From Dysgonomonas mossii (GTDB taxonomy: Bacteria > Bacteroidota > Bacteroidia > Bacteroidales > Dysgonomonadaceae), in the NCBI RefSeq assembly GCF_004569505.1, contig NZ_SPPK01000001.1, forward strand, positions 124,001 to 188,000: a stretch of 64,000 nt of DNA. Reading direction: 5' to 3'. The notes beneath the pieces were generated by a model. The model saw nothing but the letters and a program-made list of their open reading frames with translations, ran no database searches and had not been told where the DNA came from. Every line of letters begins with the position of its first letter. The first letter of the stretch is position 1. Made by a program: the position numbers and the translations under genes. Shown piece by piece: positions 1-8,951 of the stretch.

Positions 1-2840
1 TCATCTGATAGTTTTACACCAAAGTCACCTAATGCGCCCCTCAATTCTGATGCAATCTCAGCAGCCGTATTTGCGAGCTCTGCAAACTTTTGCGTTTTTG
101 TACGATCGAGTTCTTTATTAAATAAAGCAAGTTGTAACTTAGATTCTTTCAGATTATTAGCTAGTTCCTCATTACCAGGAAGTAGATTTGCAAGTTTTTG
201 GTCTTTATCTACTATTTTTTGTTGATCGGCTATCTGCTGTTTAATGGAGGCTATTCTTTTATCAGACTCAAAAGCGTACCGATCATTAACCAGATCCATC
301 GCTTTCTGGTTATATTGCATCTCAAATTCAAGCTGTTTTCCTAACGATTGCAATACTACTGCTCTTGTCTCTTTCTCCTCATTTTCATTAATCAGGGTTA
401 TATCCTTCTTATTCTCTAAGGCAATACGGCGACGCTCCGCATAATATTTACTAACTTCATAGAGTTGCTTATCCAAATCAGAAGCAAAACGTAACCTTTC
501 CTCATCCCTGAATGTCACTAAATCTCTGTTTAATTTTCTTTCTCCGGCTGTATATGCGGCGTCGGCTGCATCTGTCAGTTGTTTTACCTGATTGGCGATA
601 TCTTCAGGGCGTAACCCTTCCGGCAAAACAGATACACCGTTTTTATCCTTAAACCCATTTTTTTGTAGAGTAGAGAAGTATGGATCGAACTCGCTTGGTT
701 TGGCATTTCCATTCTTAACTATATATTTATTTTTAATCTCTTCTCGCTGGGCCTTCTCCTTATTCTTCTCAAAATCCTTTATCTCTTGAATTTCTTTTTC
801 ATGGTTTTGCGCCAGCTGAGCAAACTCTTTTATAAACCCATCCTCTTTATTATCGATAGATCTTTGAGCCATCTCGTTATCGAATGCTATTTTATCTATC
901 TGGCGTTGTCGATCAGCCTCATCGAGTTTACGCTTGGCTTCTGCTATCTTATCGGCAGTTTTGCTGTCAGGATTACCTGTGGGGGTAGTAGTGGTTAGTT
1001 CATTACCTCTGGTTGCAGCGTTTTCGAGTCTTTTATTTGCATCATCAAGAACTTTTAAATCTTCTACGGTTTCATTCACCGCTTCCATTATTTTTTTTCG
1101 TCTGCCTACTTGGTCAAACGTTACATTTTTACTAGTAATTCCAGCTGCTTTGTTTAAACGTTCCCAATAATTTTCTTGACCGTTTTTAGTAGAAGAACCT
1201 TTGTATCTAGCAAGAATGGTTAATTCTTCATCAGATATTCCCACATCACTAGCTTTACCTTGTATCTTATTTTCTACCTCAACCGCCTTATTTGCAAAAT
1301 AGTCTGCACGTGCAGCTTCTTTGAGTAATTCTATCCGTTTGGCAACCTCTTTGTTTATATCTTCTTGGGAAAGTTTTTCTTTTCCCAGCATTTTTTGTAA
1401 TGTCGCTTGAGCTGCATTTATTTCTTTTTGGCTTCTTGTTTTGTCATTCATTATAGCCAACTGCGCTTGAAGCATTTTCACTTCCTGCGTATTCCCGACA
1501 CTTTCAGCTTCTTTTTTGTACTCATGGAATATATTTTTTATTCGATTAGCCTCGTCATACATGTTTTTAAAATACCCAATAATCGCAACAATTGCAGATA
1601 TTACAATTGCCGGAGCATAAGCATTCCACATTGATTTTAGGGCAGCACCTACCTTTTGGAAAGTACCTTTAATCATCGCTCCGGTAGTTGCCCAAAAACC
1701 ACTTGTCTTGATTGCAGATGCTTTTGCATCCGCAAGTTTAGCTGCCTCTATTGCCTTTGCCTCAGCTGCTACTCTCGATCTTAGTGTAGTTTCCGCTTTT
1801 GCGACGTCCTTCGATGCCTGTAACCTCTGTTTGTCGGTTGCAAAGAATGCGGCCGACTTTGCTTTTTCAAGTGCTATCTCAGCCTCTACTCTGGCTGCCG
1901 TTGCGGCTGCCATTTTCGCATTTGCCGCCTGTGAGCTTGCTATTATCTGATCGCCCGTTAGCTGATATCCCTGCCATATTTTGGTTAACCCCGCCATGAC
2001 AACAAATACAATTGCTGCAACTATCCCTACAATTATATTTCTTATATTATTAGTCGCTTTCTCTACAAGGCCCGAAAGACCATCGATTGCTACTTTGTAT
2101 TTTTCCCCGAAACCTGTAGCCGCTGTGAATTTATTGAAGACATTACTTAATCTATTCAATGATGTCTCGATGTTATCTGTATTTACATTCGGGATCATTT
2201 CATTAAGGGCATCGGCAAACTTAGGCAGCACATCGGCACTTAACAACTTCCCTTTTTTCAATAGGTCGTCAAGCTTGTTGATAGGAACGCCCGCCGCCTT
2301 TGCCATTGCTGCCATTGCTATAGGTAGTCGTTCACCTAGCTGTCGTCTTAACTCCTCAGATGATATCTTGCCCTTACTCATCATCTGGGTAATGGCTAAG
2401 AATGTTAGATTTGTATCCTCTGCACTCATCCCGTATGCTACAGAGGCCCTAGATACCGATTCAAATATTTTTCTTTGATTTAAAAGAGACATCCCAACTG
2501 AGTCTCCGGCGGCCTTAAATTTTGCATAGTTCGATACGAGTGTATTTATCTCGATACCGTATTGCTTAGCAAGGTTATTTAAGAATCTTAGATTGTCAGC
2601 ATATTGGCTTGTGCTAGCAGATACGTTTCGCAATGATGTTAACGCCCGGCTTGTCTCCCTGGCTACATCTTTCAGGCGGGATATCAAACCCATCAACCCC
2701 GCACCTCCAAGACCTAAAGCAGCTGCAAACGTTATTATCTGCATCTGTATAGATCGGAGATAGCCTTTTACCGAGTCTGTACCTTTTTTAAATTGCTCGG
2801 TTAGTAAATTTATCGCTATGCTAAATGACAACTTTTTCAT
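1..2840 (-). CDS. Phage tail tape measure protein (C-terminus beyond window)
   Basis: The frame read leftward from the ATG at 2840 stays open to the window edge, giving at least 946 codons without the end. The first ~250 residues resemble the N-terminal domain of tape measure proteins (Ala/Gly-rich helices with a conserved SAEDTNLTFLAITQM-like stretch). Two hydrophobic segments follow, around residues 265-290 (NIRNIIVGIVAAIVFVVMAG) and ~400-420, then long charged coiled-coil helices rich in Lys, Glu, Ala and Gln. Such proteins set tail length and pass through the host membrane at DNA ejection. It lies 6 bp after the chaperone-like gene, the normal position. The family is clear from length, composition and neighbours; the missing C-terminus may carry a lytic domain. 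Confidence 0.9.
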   Translation of the reverse strand, partial: MKKLSFSIAINLLTEQFKKGTDSVKGYLRSIQMQIITFAAALGLGGAGLMGLISRLKDVARETSRALTSLRNVSASTSQYADNLRFLNNLAKQYGIEINTLVSNYAKFKAAGDSVGMSLLNQRKIFESVSRASVAYGMSAEDTNLTFLAITQMMSKGKISSEELRRQLGERLPIAMAAMAKAAGVPINKLDDLLKKGKLLSADVLPKFADALNEMIPNVNTDNIETSLNRLSNVFNKFTAATGFGEKYKVAIDGLSGLVEKATNNIRNIIVGIVAAIVFVVMAGLTKIWQGYQLTGDQIIASSQAANAKMAAATAARVEAEIALEKAKSAAFFATDKQRLQASKDVAKAETTLRSRVAAEAKAIEAAKLADAKASAIKTSGFWATTGAMIKGTFQKVGAALKSMWNAYAPAIVISAIVAIIGYFKNMYDEANRIKNIFHEYKKEAESVGNTQEVKMLQAQLAIMNDKTRSQKEINAAQATLQKMLGKEKLSQEDINKEVAKRIELLKEAARADYFANKAVEVENKIQGKASDVGISDEELTILARYKGSSTKNGQENYWERLNKAAGITSKNVTFDQVGRRKKIMEAVNETVEDLKVLDDANKRLENAATRGNELTTTTPTGNPDSKTADKIAEAKRKLDEADRQRQIDKIAFDNEMAQRSIDNKEDGFIKEFAQLAQNHEKEIQEIKDFEKNKEKAQREEIKNKYIVKNGNAKPSEFDPYFSTLQKNGFKDKNGVSVLPEGLRPEDIANQVKQLTDAADAAYTAGERKLNRDLVTFRDEERLRFASDLDKQLYEVSKYYAERRRIALENKKDITLINENEEKETRAVVLQSLGKQLEFEMQYNQKAMDLVNDRYAFESDKRIASIKQQIADQQKIVDKDQKLANLLPGNEELANNLKESKLQLALFNKELDRTKTQKFAELANTAAEIASELRGALGDFGVKLSD

Positions 2841-2846
2841 GCTCGA

Positions 2847-3530
2847 TTATTGTTTTAATAGTGAATCTCCGCTATTCATAAATCTTTCAAAATCTTCTTT
2901 TCCCTCTTCCAGTGCTTTTTCGGCAGATAGTTTCATGTCTTCTTGCTCCCATGAGAATGCTACAAGGTTTCTCGGAGACGGTATCGACTTGCTCAGATGT
3001 GGGGATATAGAAATATACGTCCATAGTCTTTCGGTTTCTAGTTTCTCCCTCGTTATATTCTCGTATGCATCTATGAATATCGATAGATCGCATATATCCA
3101 TTTCATTAAGGGCGTAATTCACATCCAATCCTCGCATAATAATAACCGATACTATATCTTTTACATACACTTCATTACTTTGTTGTGTATTGTCCTCTTT
3201 AGGCGTGGTATTGCCTTTTGCAGGTTTTGTTTTTTGTTTGAATTGCGAGGAAATCGATATTTGTTTGGCGAAATCTGATATACAGAATAGCAGCTCTTTC
3301 TTATTGACAGCTGCTTTATATTGATCTAATGTCGTATTCATAGTTCCGCAAACATACAGCAGTGATATTATATCGTTCTCGTTGCTGTAATTGAGTGAAG
3401 AGAACGGCTTATCATTTAGCTGCTCCCATCTTATCATTGCTTTGACGGATAGTCTTACTCTTTTCTTTCCTCTAAATAACAGAAGAAAGAACCCTATTAA
3501 CCGTCCTGTCAATTTTCTAAAACCAATCAT
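2847..3530 (-). CDS. Phage protein at the tail assembly chaperone position
   Basis: A 227-residue protein between the tail tube gene and the tape measure gene, where siphophages keep the tail assembly chaperone. The N-terminus is basic and hydrophobic (a LIGFFLLLFRGKKR-like stretch). The middle resembles small phage proteins of about 100 residues that count helices of Asn/Leu type, and there is a polar Lys/Thr/Pro/Gln linker near residues 110-125. The function is inferred from position only. I looked for a programmed frameshift extension: an overlapping 68-codon frame exists at 2887-3093, but I saw no convincing slippery site. It is separated from the tail tube gene by a terminator-like hairpin, which should lower its expression relative to the tail tube. 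Confidence 0.55.
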   Translation of the reverse strand: MIGFRKLTGRLIGFFLLLFRGKKRVRLSVKAMIRWEQLNDKPFSSLNYSNENDIISLLYVCGTMNTTLDQYKAAVNKKELLFCISDFAKQISISSQFKQKTKPAKGNTTPKEDNTQQSNEVYVKDIVSVIIMRGLDVNYALNEMDICDLSIFIDAYENITREKLETERLWTYISISPHLSKSIPSPRNLVAFSWEQEDMKLSAEKALEEGKEDFERFMNSGDSLLKQ

Positions 3531-3557
3531 ACTTTATAATTATTTTTTCTCGGATAC

Positions 3558-3590
3558 AAAAAAGGCGGGCCATCCAAAGACAGACCGCCC
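3558..3590 (-). terminator. Intrinsic terminator after the tail tube gene
   Basis: Read on the minus strand, a GGCGG...CCGCC stem (3585-3589 with 3564-3568) is followed directly by six T. It lies just downstream of the tail tube stop and upstream of the chaperone-like gene. A leaky terminator here fits the large excess of tail tube protein that phages need. Confidence 0.6.
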
Positions 3591-3610
3591 CGTTCAAACA
3601 ATATTTTCAC

Positions 3611-4099
3611 TTATCCTCCGGCAGGAACTCCCTCTACAGGTGTAAGTGCTCCCACTCCTTTAAGGGATGCGCTGCATGATGCTAACTCCCCGTTACTGGA
3701 TTGTAGGTCTAGTTGGGTAAACATAGCTTTTCCTGTATAGTGCTTTTTAGTTAAATCCGGTTCATACTTTCCACCTGTGGTTGTGGCTTCGGTCTTCTTT
3801 GCTTCTCCAAAGTAGAAATCAACTGGTTCTCCACTAATTACCATATCCAACATAGCTGCATAGCTTAGCTGTCCCTCTGCCTTTGATAAAAGAGATTCAC
3901 TGGATAGTGTAAAACTTTTATTTCCAGGGAAAGGTACATCCCAATCTCCCATCATTTTGTTAGATGCGTCTATTTCAGCAACGGCAAGTTGCATAGATGC
4001 TGATTTTGCAAATGCCAAAGGAAGATTGTTAAGGAACAAGAATAGCTGACCTCTAACTATATCCGTATTTGCGTCATGTTTTACTGGTGTTGTTGCCAT
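3611..4099 (-). CDS. Phage major tail (tube) protein
   Basis: A 162-residue protein with the look of TP901-1-type tail tube proteins: an N-terminus starting MATTPVKHDANTD, alternating beta-strand sequence, and a stretch near residues 45-65 (MMGDWDVPFPGNKSFTLSSE) typical of this family. A Ser/Gly-rich C-terminus (SLKGVGALTPVEGVPAGG) follows. It would form the hexameric tube around the tape measure. It sits between the tail-completion gene and the chaperone-like gene, as in other HK97-like siphophages. The assignment rests on sequence style and gene order, so the role is likely and the exact family less certain. Confidence 0.75.
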   Translation of the reverse strand: MATTPVKHDANTDIVRGQLFLFLNNLPLAFAKSASMQLAVAEIDASNKMMGDWDVPFPGNKSFTLSSESLLSKAEGQLSYAAMLDMVISGEPVDFYFGEAKKTEATTTGGKYEPDLTKKHYTGKAMFTQLDLQSSNGELASCSASLKGVGALTPVEGVPAGG

Positions 4100-4111
4100 A
4101 ATTAATTAATT

Positions 4112-4492
4112 TTATTCAATTTCAAAAAGTAATACTTGTATATATTTTCCCGCTTCAAACTCCTCTTCTGAGTCTACTAGTTTTATATTTAGTTCGTGAT
4201 CTTCCCAATAGCCCGACAGTCTATCATCTAATAGAAATGCAAGATGTTGCGATCTGTCATAGTCCTCTGATATTACATTGAAGAAAACTCTACATATCTG
4301 AGAAGAAATAGACATCTTATCATATTCTCTTGAGTATTCGTCTCTTCTATATATTACGAAATCTCCCTCCGTGTTATCCTCAGCTACCAAAGGGAATATT
4401 TTATCAGAGAGCATTTCTGTGATTCTATCATCTTCAAGCAATAGAGATCGCATGATAGTCGTTGCTTTAAATTTACTTTCAGCCGGCCCCAT
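4112..4492 (-). CDS. DUF3168-like tail completion/terminator protein
   Basis: A 126-residue acidic protein. The pattern of an N-terminal helix, a short block 'KIFPLVAEDNTEGDFVIY', a central cysteine strand (ICRVFFNVISED) and a C-terminal beta strand ending in ...LLFEIE matches tail completion proteins of the gp17/DUF3168 type, which cap the tail tube. Its start overlaps the last base of the gp10-like gene, so translation is probably coupled. Position between gp10-like and tail tube genes supports the call. Confidence 0.65.
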   Translation of the reverse strand: MGPAESKFKATTIMRSLLLEDDRITEMLSDKIFPLVAEDNTEGDFVIYRRDEYSREYDKMSISSQICRVFFNVISEDYDRSQHLAFLLDDRLSGYWEDHELNIKLVDSEEEFEAGKYIQVLLFEIE

Positions 4493-4956
4493 TATCTTCT
4501 ATTTTTTATTTTATCAACTGCTCTCTCGACTCCTGAATACACTTCGTTAATAGCCTGATTTCCGTCTTGTGATTCCGTATCACTCCAGAATCTATTTGCA
4601 GGCATTACCCCTACATATTTTCGCCCTCTTGTCTTCCAGTATCGTTTACCTGTACCCATATCCACAAGATGTGCATGATTGCCCCCTCCTATAACCATGT
4701 TCTTATTGCTCCTCCGAAATCCGACTAATACTCCAAGTTTAAATCGTTTCGGTCTCACATGGAAACTTCTCAGTAGATTACCGGTTACACCTCCGGGCTT
4801 TTTCATTGCCGATCTAAGCCGTCTTTTCCCACCCGACTGTATTACGTTACCACCCGCTTTTAAGCCGTCTTTAATGGCCTTATCCTTCTCAAAGTCTTCC
4901 AGGCCATTAACCAGATACGTGATAGCTTCCCTATCTATTACTTTTACTTCAATCAT
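4492..4956 (-). CDS. HK97 gp10-like tail/head-tail joining protein
   Basis: A 154-residue basic protein with the features of the HK97 gp10 family: a helical N-terminus, a glycine-rich block 'GGNVIQSGGKRRLRSAM', then 'GNLLRSFHVRP', a 'HAHLVDMGTG' segment corresponding to the family's conserved His/Glu-His-Gly strand, and 'PANRFWSDT' near the end. These proteins act at the head-tail joint or in tail completion. It overlaps the preceding head closure gene by 8 bp and the following gene by 1 bp, so it lies in a tightly coupled head-tail joining block. Confidence 0.8.
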   Translation of the reverse strand: MIEVKVIDREAITYLVNGLEDFEKDKAIKDGLKAGGNVIQSGGKRRLRSAMKKPGGVTGNLLRSFHVRPKRFKLGVLVGFRRSNKNMVIGGGNHAHLVDMGTGKRYWKTRGRKYVGVMPANRFWSDTESQDGNQAINEVYSGVERAVDKIKNRR

Positions 4957-5281
4957 TTATCTTTCTTAAAGTGATGAAATATGTATTTAGATCATATACA
5001 GGTCTGTCAAGTAGCTGTATCGAGTACTTTTCGCCGTTATATATTACACGTTGTTTGGTGTTTATTTTCGGGTTATACCTTACCTGAAAGACAAGAATGT
5101 TACCTATAAATTTTTCGGATGCGTTCACTCCATCTTTGTCTACAATGGCCGTTAGACGCCTTTTTGATGCTCTCGCTGTCAGTTTTTTCACCCAATTACC
5201 TTTACTGACAGCACCCGATGGAGACTTTATGTTTTCACATTCCTGAAACTCCAGTATATCCCGTAATAATCCCGCTCTCAT
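4949..5281 (-). CDS. Phage head closure / head-tail adaptor protein
   Basis: A 110-residue protein with the SPP1 gp16-like head closure pattern: N-terminal 'MRAGLLRDILEFQE', a tryptophan after a Gly/Asn-rich turn ('KGNWVKKLTARASKR'), and a C-terminal run of beta strands with 'YNGEKYSIQLLDRP' near residue 82. This family stops DNA leaking from the filled head and offers the tail docking surface. Its ATG overlaps the connector gene stop by 4 bp, which implies coupled translation. Confidence 0.75.
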   Translation of the reverse strand: MRAGLLRDILEFQECENIKSPSGAVSKGNWVKKLTARASKRRLTAIVDKDGVNASEKFIGNILVFQVRYNPKINTKQRVIYNGEKYSIQLLDRPVYDLNTYFITLRKIND

Positions 5282-5583
5282 TTTGAGTAATTTCTGTATA
5301 ATCCTATAAGACGTTTGTAAACAGGTATCAGATTCATCGATGGGCCGAAGTTTATCGTTTCCCTATGCGCATAATAATCGCCTATTTGTAAACATATCGC
5401 ATAGAGAAGAGGAGGGGGGATTTTACCTCCCTCGTCTTCTAAATCCTTTAAGTCCTCGCAAATTTCTTCCGATACTGTTTTTTCGGCAACTTCGATAAGC
5501 ATAGCGATATACTCATCATCATCTGTAAAGTCGTCTTCAATTATCAGATGCTTTTTTGCGGTTTTAAGGTCTATATACGACAT
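5278..5583 (-). CDS. Phage head-tail connector (gp6/gp15-like) protein
   Basis: A 101-residue, mostly helical protein starting MSYIDLKTAKKHLIIEDDFTDDDEYI, the typical opening of HK97 gp6 / SPP1 gp15 connectors, where two acidic helices pack below the portal. An Ala/Tyr-rich central helix ('LLYAICLQIGDYYAHRE') and a C-terminal 'LIPVYKRLIGLYRNYS' also fit: this family ends with a short motif of hydrophobic and Tyr residues. It follows the major capsid gene after a 20-bp gap. Confidence 0.75.
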   Translation of the reverse strand: MSYIDLKTAKKHLIIEDDFTDDDEYIAMLIEVAEKTVSEEICEDLKDLEDEGGKIPPPLLYAICLQIGDYYAHRETINFGPSMNLIPVYKRLIGLYRNYSK

Positions 5584-5603
5584 ATCAAAGCTTGTAATGA
5601 TTA

Positions 5604-6836
5604 TTACTTCATGGACGCTACAGAGAATGACTCGCCCCGGATCTTACCCATATTCCAATAGGAGTTAACAATGATACGTACCATTGCTTTACCTGCTTGT
5701 GTGTAAGGATCTGTGATTATATCCAATGCTCCCCATTGACCTAGGAAGAAGTGAGCCCAGTTTCCGAAAACAGCTCCAAATTCGTCTTCGTTATCTCCTA
5801 GTTCTTTAGGCATATTATTTGTCCTAAGAGCACGGTATCCATTCAGCATACCAACACCTTCATTTCCAAAAATGAAACCTCCTGCACCCGATGTGTCTTT
5901 TACTTTGGTTTTTGCAGCTCCAACCAATGAAGGATGAAGTATATATGCCAGATTCCCAAATAATGCATTTTTCAGATCAGCTTCTGTTTCCAATTGCACT
6001 ACATTCGGCCAACTCATCGCACCAAGAGATTGAACATCTCCTTGAAACAATCCATTAGGAACATTTGCCGTTGCAGCTGCTTTACTAAGAGCTGTGGCTT
6101 CCACTTTTTGGGCTAAAGCTTGCGCTAATAGGCTACGTACTATACCCTCTATTGAGCGATTCTCTTGAATTAAAAGCTGTTTAGAAATATCCACTACTGC
6201 TGTTAGCCTGTTAGGCTTAAATACAGTGCCTGCCGAAAAAGTACCGGCCCCATCTTGAGCTTCATCATTTTCGCCCTCCCAGTATACATTAACTCCTGAA
6301 TGGGACGGCCAGGATATATCGCCGACTAATCCTGTAAGCATACGTACTCCTGCTTGTGCTAATACTAGATTTGATTCCAGTGGGAGTAATAGTTCCTGTT
6401 GTTCGTTGTCGACAACAACCCTTTTTGGAGACTCAGTTCCGGCTGTATATGCCGCCCTCATTTCTAAAGGAACAATTATCCCCCTAGGAGTCTGCAATCC
6501 TGCTCTACAATGAAGGCTTTTAGCCTCTTCCATTACACTAGCTTCCGAACCTCTTTGCTCTGTTTTGTCAACCTGGGCTAGGATCGCTCTCCTTAGAGAG
6601 AATTTTTCATTAGTCGGCTGTTCGTGAGGAGTTCCGGCGGCTCTGTTTTCTAATTCTTTTTCACGCAAGTCCATGTCGATAGAACGAATATCCATTTGGA
6701 TCTCGTTATATTCTCTTTGCTCTACATCTGTAAATCCTCTAGATTCTGCTTTTGCTTGTGCAACAAGTGATTTACCTCTTGTTATTAGACCTGATCTTTC
6801 GTCTTTTAAATCGGTTGTACTCTTTTCTTTACCCAT
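5604..6836 (-). CDS. HK97-family major capsid protein
   Basis: A 410-residue protein. Residues ~1-75 form a charged coiled coil (delta/scaffold domain, expected to be removed by the protease), followed by a linker and the HK97 fold. Diagnostic stretches include 'AGTESPKRVVVDNEQQELLLPLE', 'PNRLTAVVDISKQLL' near residue 205, 'GTGG'-like loops, and a C-terminus 'SYWNMGKIRGESFSVASMK'. It builds the icosahedral shell. The gene starts 4 bp after the protease stop, the usual protease-capsid pair. Confidence 0.93.
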   Translation of the reverse strand: MGKEKSTTDLKDERSGLITRGKSLVAQAKAESRGFTDVEQREYNEIQMDIRSIDMDLREKELENRAAGTPHEQPTNEKFSLRRAILAQVDKTEQRGSEASVMEEAKSLHCRAGLQTPRGIIVPLEMRAAYTAGTESPKRVVVDNEQQELLLPLESNLVLAQAGVRMLTGLVGDISWPSHSGVNVYWEGENDEAQDGAGTFSAGTVFKPNRLTAVVDISKQLLIQENRSIEGIVRSLLAQALAQKVEATALSKAAATANVPNGLFQGDVQSLGAMSWPNVVQLETEADLKNALFGNLAYILHPSLVGAAKTKVKDTSGAGGFIFGNEGVGMLNGYRALRTNNMPKELGDNEDEFGAVFGNWAHFFLGQWGALDIITDPYTQAGKAMVRIIVNSYWNMGKIRGESFSVASMK

Positions 6837-6840
6837 GATT

Positions 6841-7428
6841 TTAAATATTTAATTGATTTTCTAAGTTTTGCCAGTATTCTTTCATGGCTTGTTCCTGTTG
6901 ATGGCGTAATTCTTCCTCAGCTTGATCTTTGCCTCTCAGATATACCGATGTAGCAGAATATGCAGCATTGTATACCGGAGACACATCGTATATTTTTTCT
7001 ATCTTGCTTATAGATCTCTTCCATGTTCCATCAGATAGCTTTTCCCATCGATCTTTAGCTGCTGTAAACGCAAATGAGCTTGTATCTATCTCCCCACGTC
7101 TAAGATTTTCAAGCAACTCATCACCTAGTGCAGTTTTGGGGGCTTCGAATCTATATTTTAGCCCTATTTCATCAACAGAAAGATCCATAGACCCTTTTCC
7201 CTGCTTACAGCGGGCTAATATCCCTCTATTCTCGTAATGATTGAGATAAGCTATAACGTCACTTTTTTCAATCACTCCATCCAACGCACCCCGCTCAATC
7301 ACTTCTACAAATCCAAGCCCTGTACTCGGAGTATCGAAGAGTAGAGCGTAACCCTCAACGGTACGTTTTTCCTCATCGGAAACAACCTGATAACTCGTAC
7401 TTCTTACTTCTCTTTTATTATCTTCCAT
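6841..7428 (-). CDS. HK97-family prohead protease
   Basis: A 195-residue protein with the S78-type protease layout: N-terminal 'VVSDEEKRTVEGYALLFDTPS', a 'FVEVIERGALDGVI' strand-helix, the catalytic His region 'YLNHYENRGILARCKQGKGSM', and a Ser region 'RRGEIDTSSFAFTA'. The enzyme matures the procapsid by cutting the delta domain of the capsid protein and itself. It ends 4 bp before the capsid gene and begins 1 bp after the small Cys-rich gene. Confidence 0.92.
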   Translation of the reverse strand: MEDNKREVRSTSYQVVSDEEKRTVEGYALLFDTPSTGLGFVEVIERGALDGVIEKSDVIAYLNHYENRGILARCKQGKGSMDLSVDEIGLKYRFEAPKTALGDELLENLRRGEIDTSSFAFTAAKDRWEKLSDGTWKRSISKIEKIYDVSPVYNAAYSATSVYLRGKDQAEEELRHQQEQAMKEYWQNLENQLNI

Positions 7429-7429
7429 A

Positions 7430-7636
7430 TCAGTTTATACCTAGTTCTTTTGAGTATTTTTCTTTCAATTCAGCTACATTTTGCACTTTAGAGCACCTGC
7501 CTTTACAGTATGGGCACATTTCTGTTATTACATCGTTTCTTTCCTGAAATACCCCATGACTTATGCAATGAAATGTTGTATATTTATCAATATCAACCAT
7601 TGCTAGCATCATCTTTTCGACTTTACTTATTTTCAT
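7430..7636 (-). CDS. Small Cys-rich phage protein, possible zinc ribbon
   Basis: A 68-residue protein of unknown function between portal and protease. A cluster of possible metal ligands occupies the middle (FHCISHG ... CPYCKGRC), suggesting a small zinc-binding fold. It does not match a protein I recognise. A repeat shared with two other phage genes lies 20-43 bp upstream of its start (7656-7678). The product might act in regulation or in head assembly, but position alone does not decide this. Confidence 0.6.
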   Translation of the reverse strand: MKISKVEKMMLAMVDIDKYTTFHCISHGVFQERNDVITEMCPYCKGRCSKVQNVAELKEKYSKELGIN

Positions 7637-7655
7637 TTCAATAAGGGTTTTATTA

Positions 7656-7678
7656 CTAAACCTTTTTTTTGTCTGACA
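7656..7678 (-). repeat. Phage intergenic repeat, copy 1
   Basis: Read on the minus strand: TGTCAGACA (a 9-bp dyad), a run of eight A, then GGTTTA, 20 bp before the ATG of the small Cys-rich gene. The same element stands before the portal gene and before the small terminase gene. The A-rich GGTTTA part could aid initiation; the TGTC/GACA dyad looks like an operator or processing signal. Confidence 0.7.
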
Positions 7679-7683
7679 AATCC

Positions 7684-8913
7684 CTATTTCTTTATATTTT
7701 TCTCTACTTCAGATGGATTTGTTTTTATTGCTTTCTCTAAAGGCTGAATATTTACCTGCACAAAAGCATTATCCCCATATTCAACTTTAGGGAGATTATT
7801 TTCTCTTCTAATCTCATTTGGCGTCATAGCTCCGATTTGGAACATCTGGTTTAGGTAAGTTCCTTGTGCTGATTTGTCGGCCCGTAGGAAACCTGAAGTA
7901 TTGAATTCAGATTTTACCCTTCCTTTTTCCGATTTTTTAAATAATTTTCTATTTAACTCCAATTCTATTTTCGTTAGAATCGGTGCAGCTGTATCTGTCA
8001 AGAATGCTAACTGTGTGGCTTCTACCGTTGAATAGTTCGCCTCCCTTAAATCAAAAGCTTTAACCGGGGAAACCGAGAAGAATCTGCATATATCCACAAC
8101 ATTAAACTGCCTCGATTCTAATAATTGCGCATCTTTCGGATTTATGGTTAACGTTTGATACTTCATATTTCCTTCCAGAATAACAATACCATTAGGAGAT
8201 CCGGTTGTTGGGTCAGTACGTCTTTTCCACTCTTCATAGTTTTGATTCTTTTGTTCTGCATTTACGCGAGCTCCATCTATTGTCAAAATACCTGCTGCGT
8301 TACCCCCTCCTTTAAAAAATCCCGCTGCATGAGCCTCCGAATCCGTCGCAATGCCTAGCGTTTGTCTAGCATGAGTCAACGTTGAGACGCCCACAATGCC
8401 ATCATACGAGAAATTTAAGAAATGCAACATGTCTTTAGGTTCAACAAGCTCCTTAAATCCTACAACTTGATATCTTTTTCTCTTTATTCCGGAGTTATCC
8501 AGTATCCAGACTATATTTACTTGATGTGTTTGAAGGTATATCAATTGTATAGCGTTACCCCTGCTATCTCTCTCTATATAAGCATACGCATTACCTCTTA
8601 GTATAACTGAGGCTACCATCGTTTTAAAGAAAGTAAACCTCGTCATATCTTCGTTTGGTTCCTCATTCAACAAAGAATATACAGGATGATCGATATATGG
8701 ACGCTTGAATCCGTCTGAATCTATGCTAAATGTTTCGAGCGGCAGCTGTGCCACAGCATCCGATATCACATCGACACAACGATACACTGTGCTTAACAAC
8801 ATGGCATTCTCCCTGCTACCCAGGAATAAAGAGTTCCCTGTATATCCGGAGGCAGTAACCTCGCTTATTTCTCTTTTTAGTGCCTTACGTATTTCAATTC
8901 CGAATATTTTCAT
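7684..8913 (-). CDS. Phage portal protein (HK97 family)
   Basis: A 409-residue portal protein. Typical parts: 'VYRCVDVISDAVAQLPLETF' near residue 45, 'HPVYSLLNEEPNEDMTRFTFFKTMV' , 'GNAYAYIERDSRGNAIQLIYL' near residue 112, and a C-terminal 'SAQGTYLNQMFQIGAMTPNEIRRENNLP' that is highly characteristic. It forms the dodecameric DNA entry ring at one capsid vertex and docks the terminase. A copy of the intergenic repeat lies 14 bp upstream of its start. Confidence 0.93.
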   Translation of the reverse strand: MKIFGIEIRKALKREISEVTASGYTGNSLFLGSRENAMLLSTVYRCVDVISDAVAQLPLETFSIDSDGFKRPYIDHPVYSLLNEEPNEDMTRFTFFKTMVASVILRGNAYAYIERDSRGNAIQLIYLQTHQVNIVWILDNSGIKRKRYQVVGFKELVEPKDMLHFLNFSYDGIVGVSTLTHARQTLGIATDSEAHAAGFFKGGGNAAGILTIDGARVNAEQKNQNYEEWKRRTDPTTGSPNGIVILEGNMKYQTLTINPKDAQLLESRQFNVVDICRFFSVSPVKAFDLREANYSTVEATQLAFLTDTAAPILTKIELELNRKLFKKSEKGRVKSEFNTSGFLRADKSAQGTYLNQMFQIGAMTPNEIRRENNLPKVEYGDNAFVQVNIQPLEKAIKTNPSEVEKNIKK

Positions 8914-8927
8914 ACTATTCTTTTTGA

Positions 8928-8950
8928 TTAAACCTTTTTTTTGTCTGACA
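8928..8950 (-). repeat. Phage intergenic repeat, copy 2
   Basis: Minus-strand TGTCAGACA, eight A, GGTTTAA, filling nearly the whole gap between the terminase stop (8952) and the portal start (8913). Nearly identical to the copies at 7656 and 10958. Confidence 0.7.
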
Positions 8951-8951
8951 A

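Noticed and set aside
2887..3093. Overlapping 68-codon frame as a frameshifted chaperone extension
   Set aside because: No slippery heptamer was seen at the right place. The frame is internal, and continues neither into nor from the chaperone-like protein's end.
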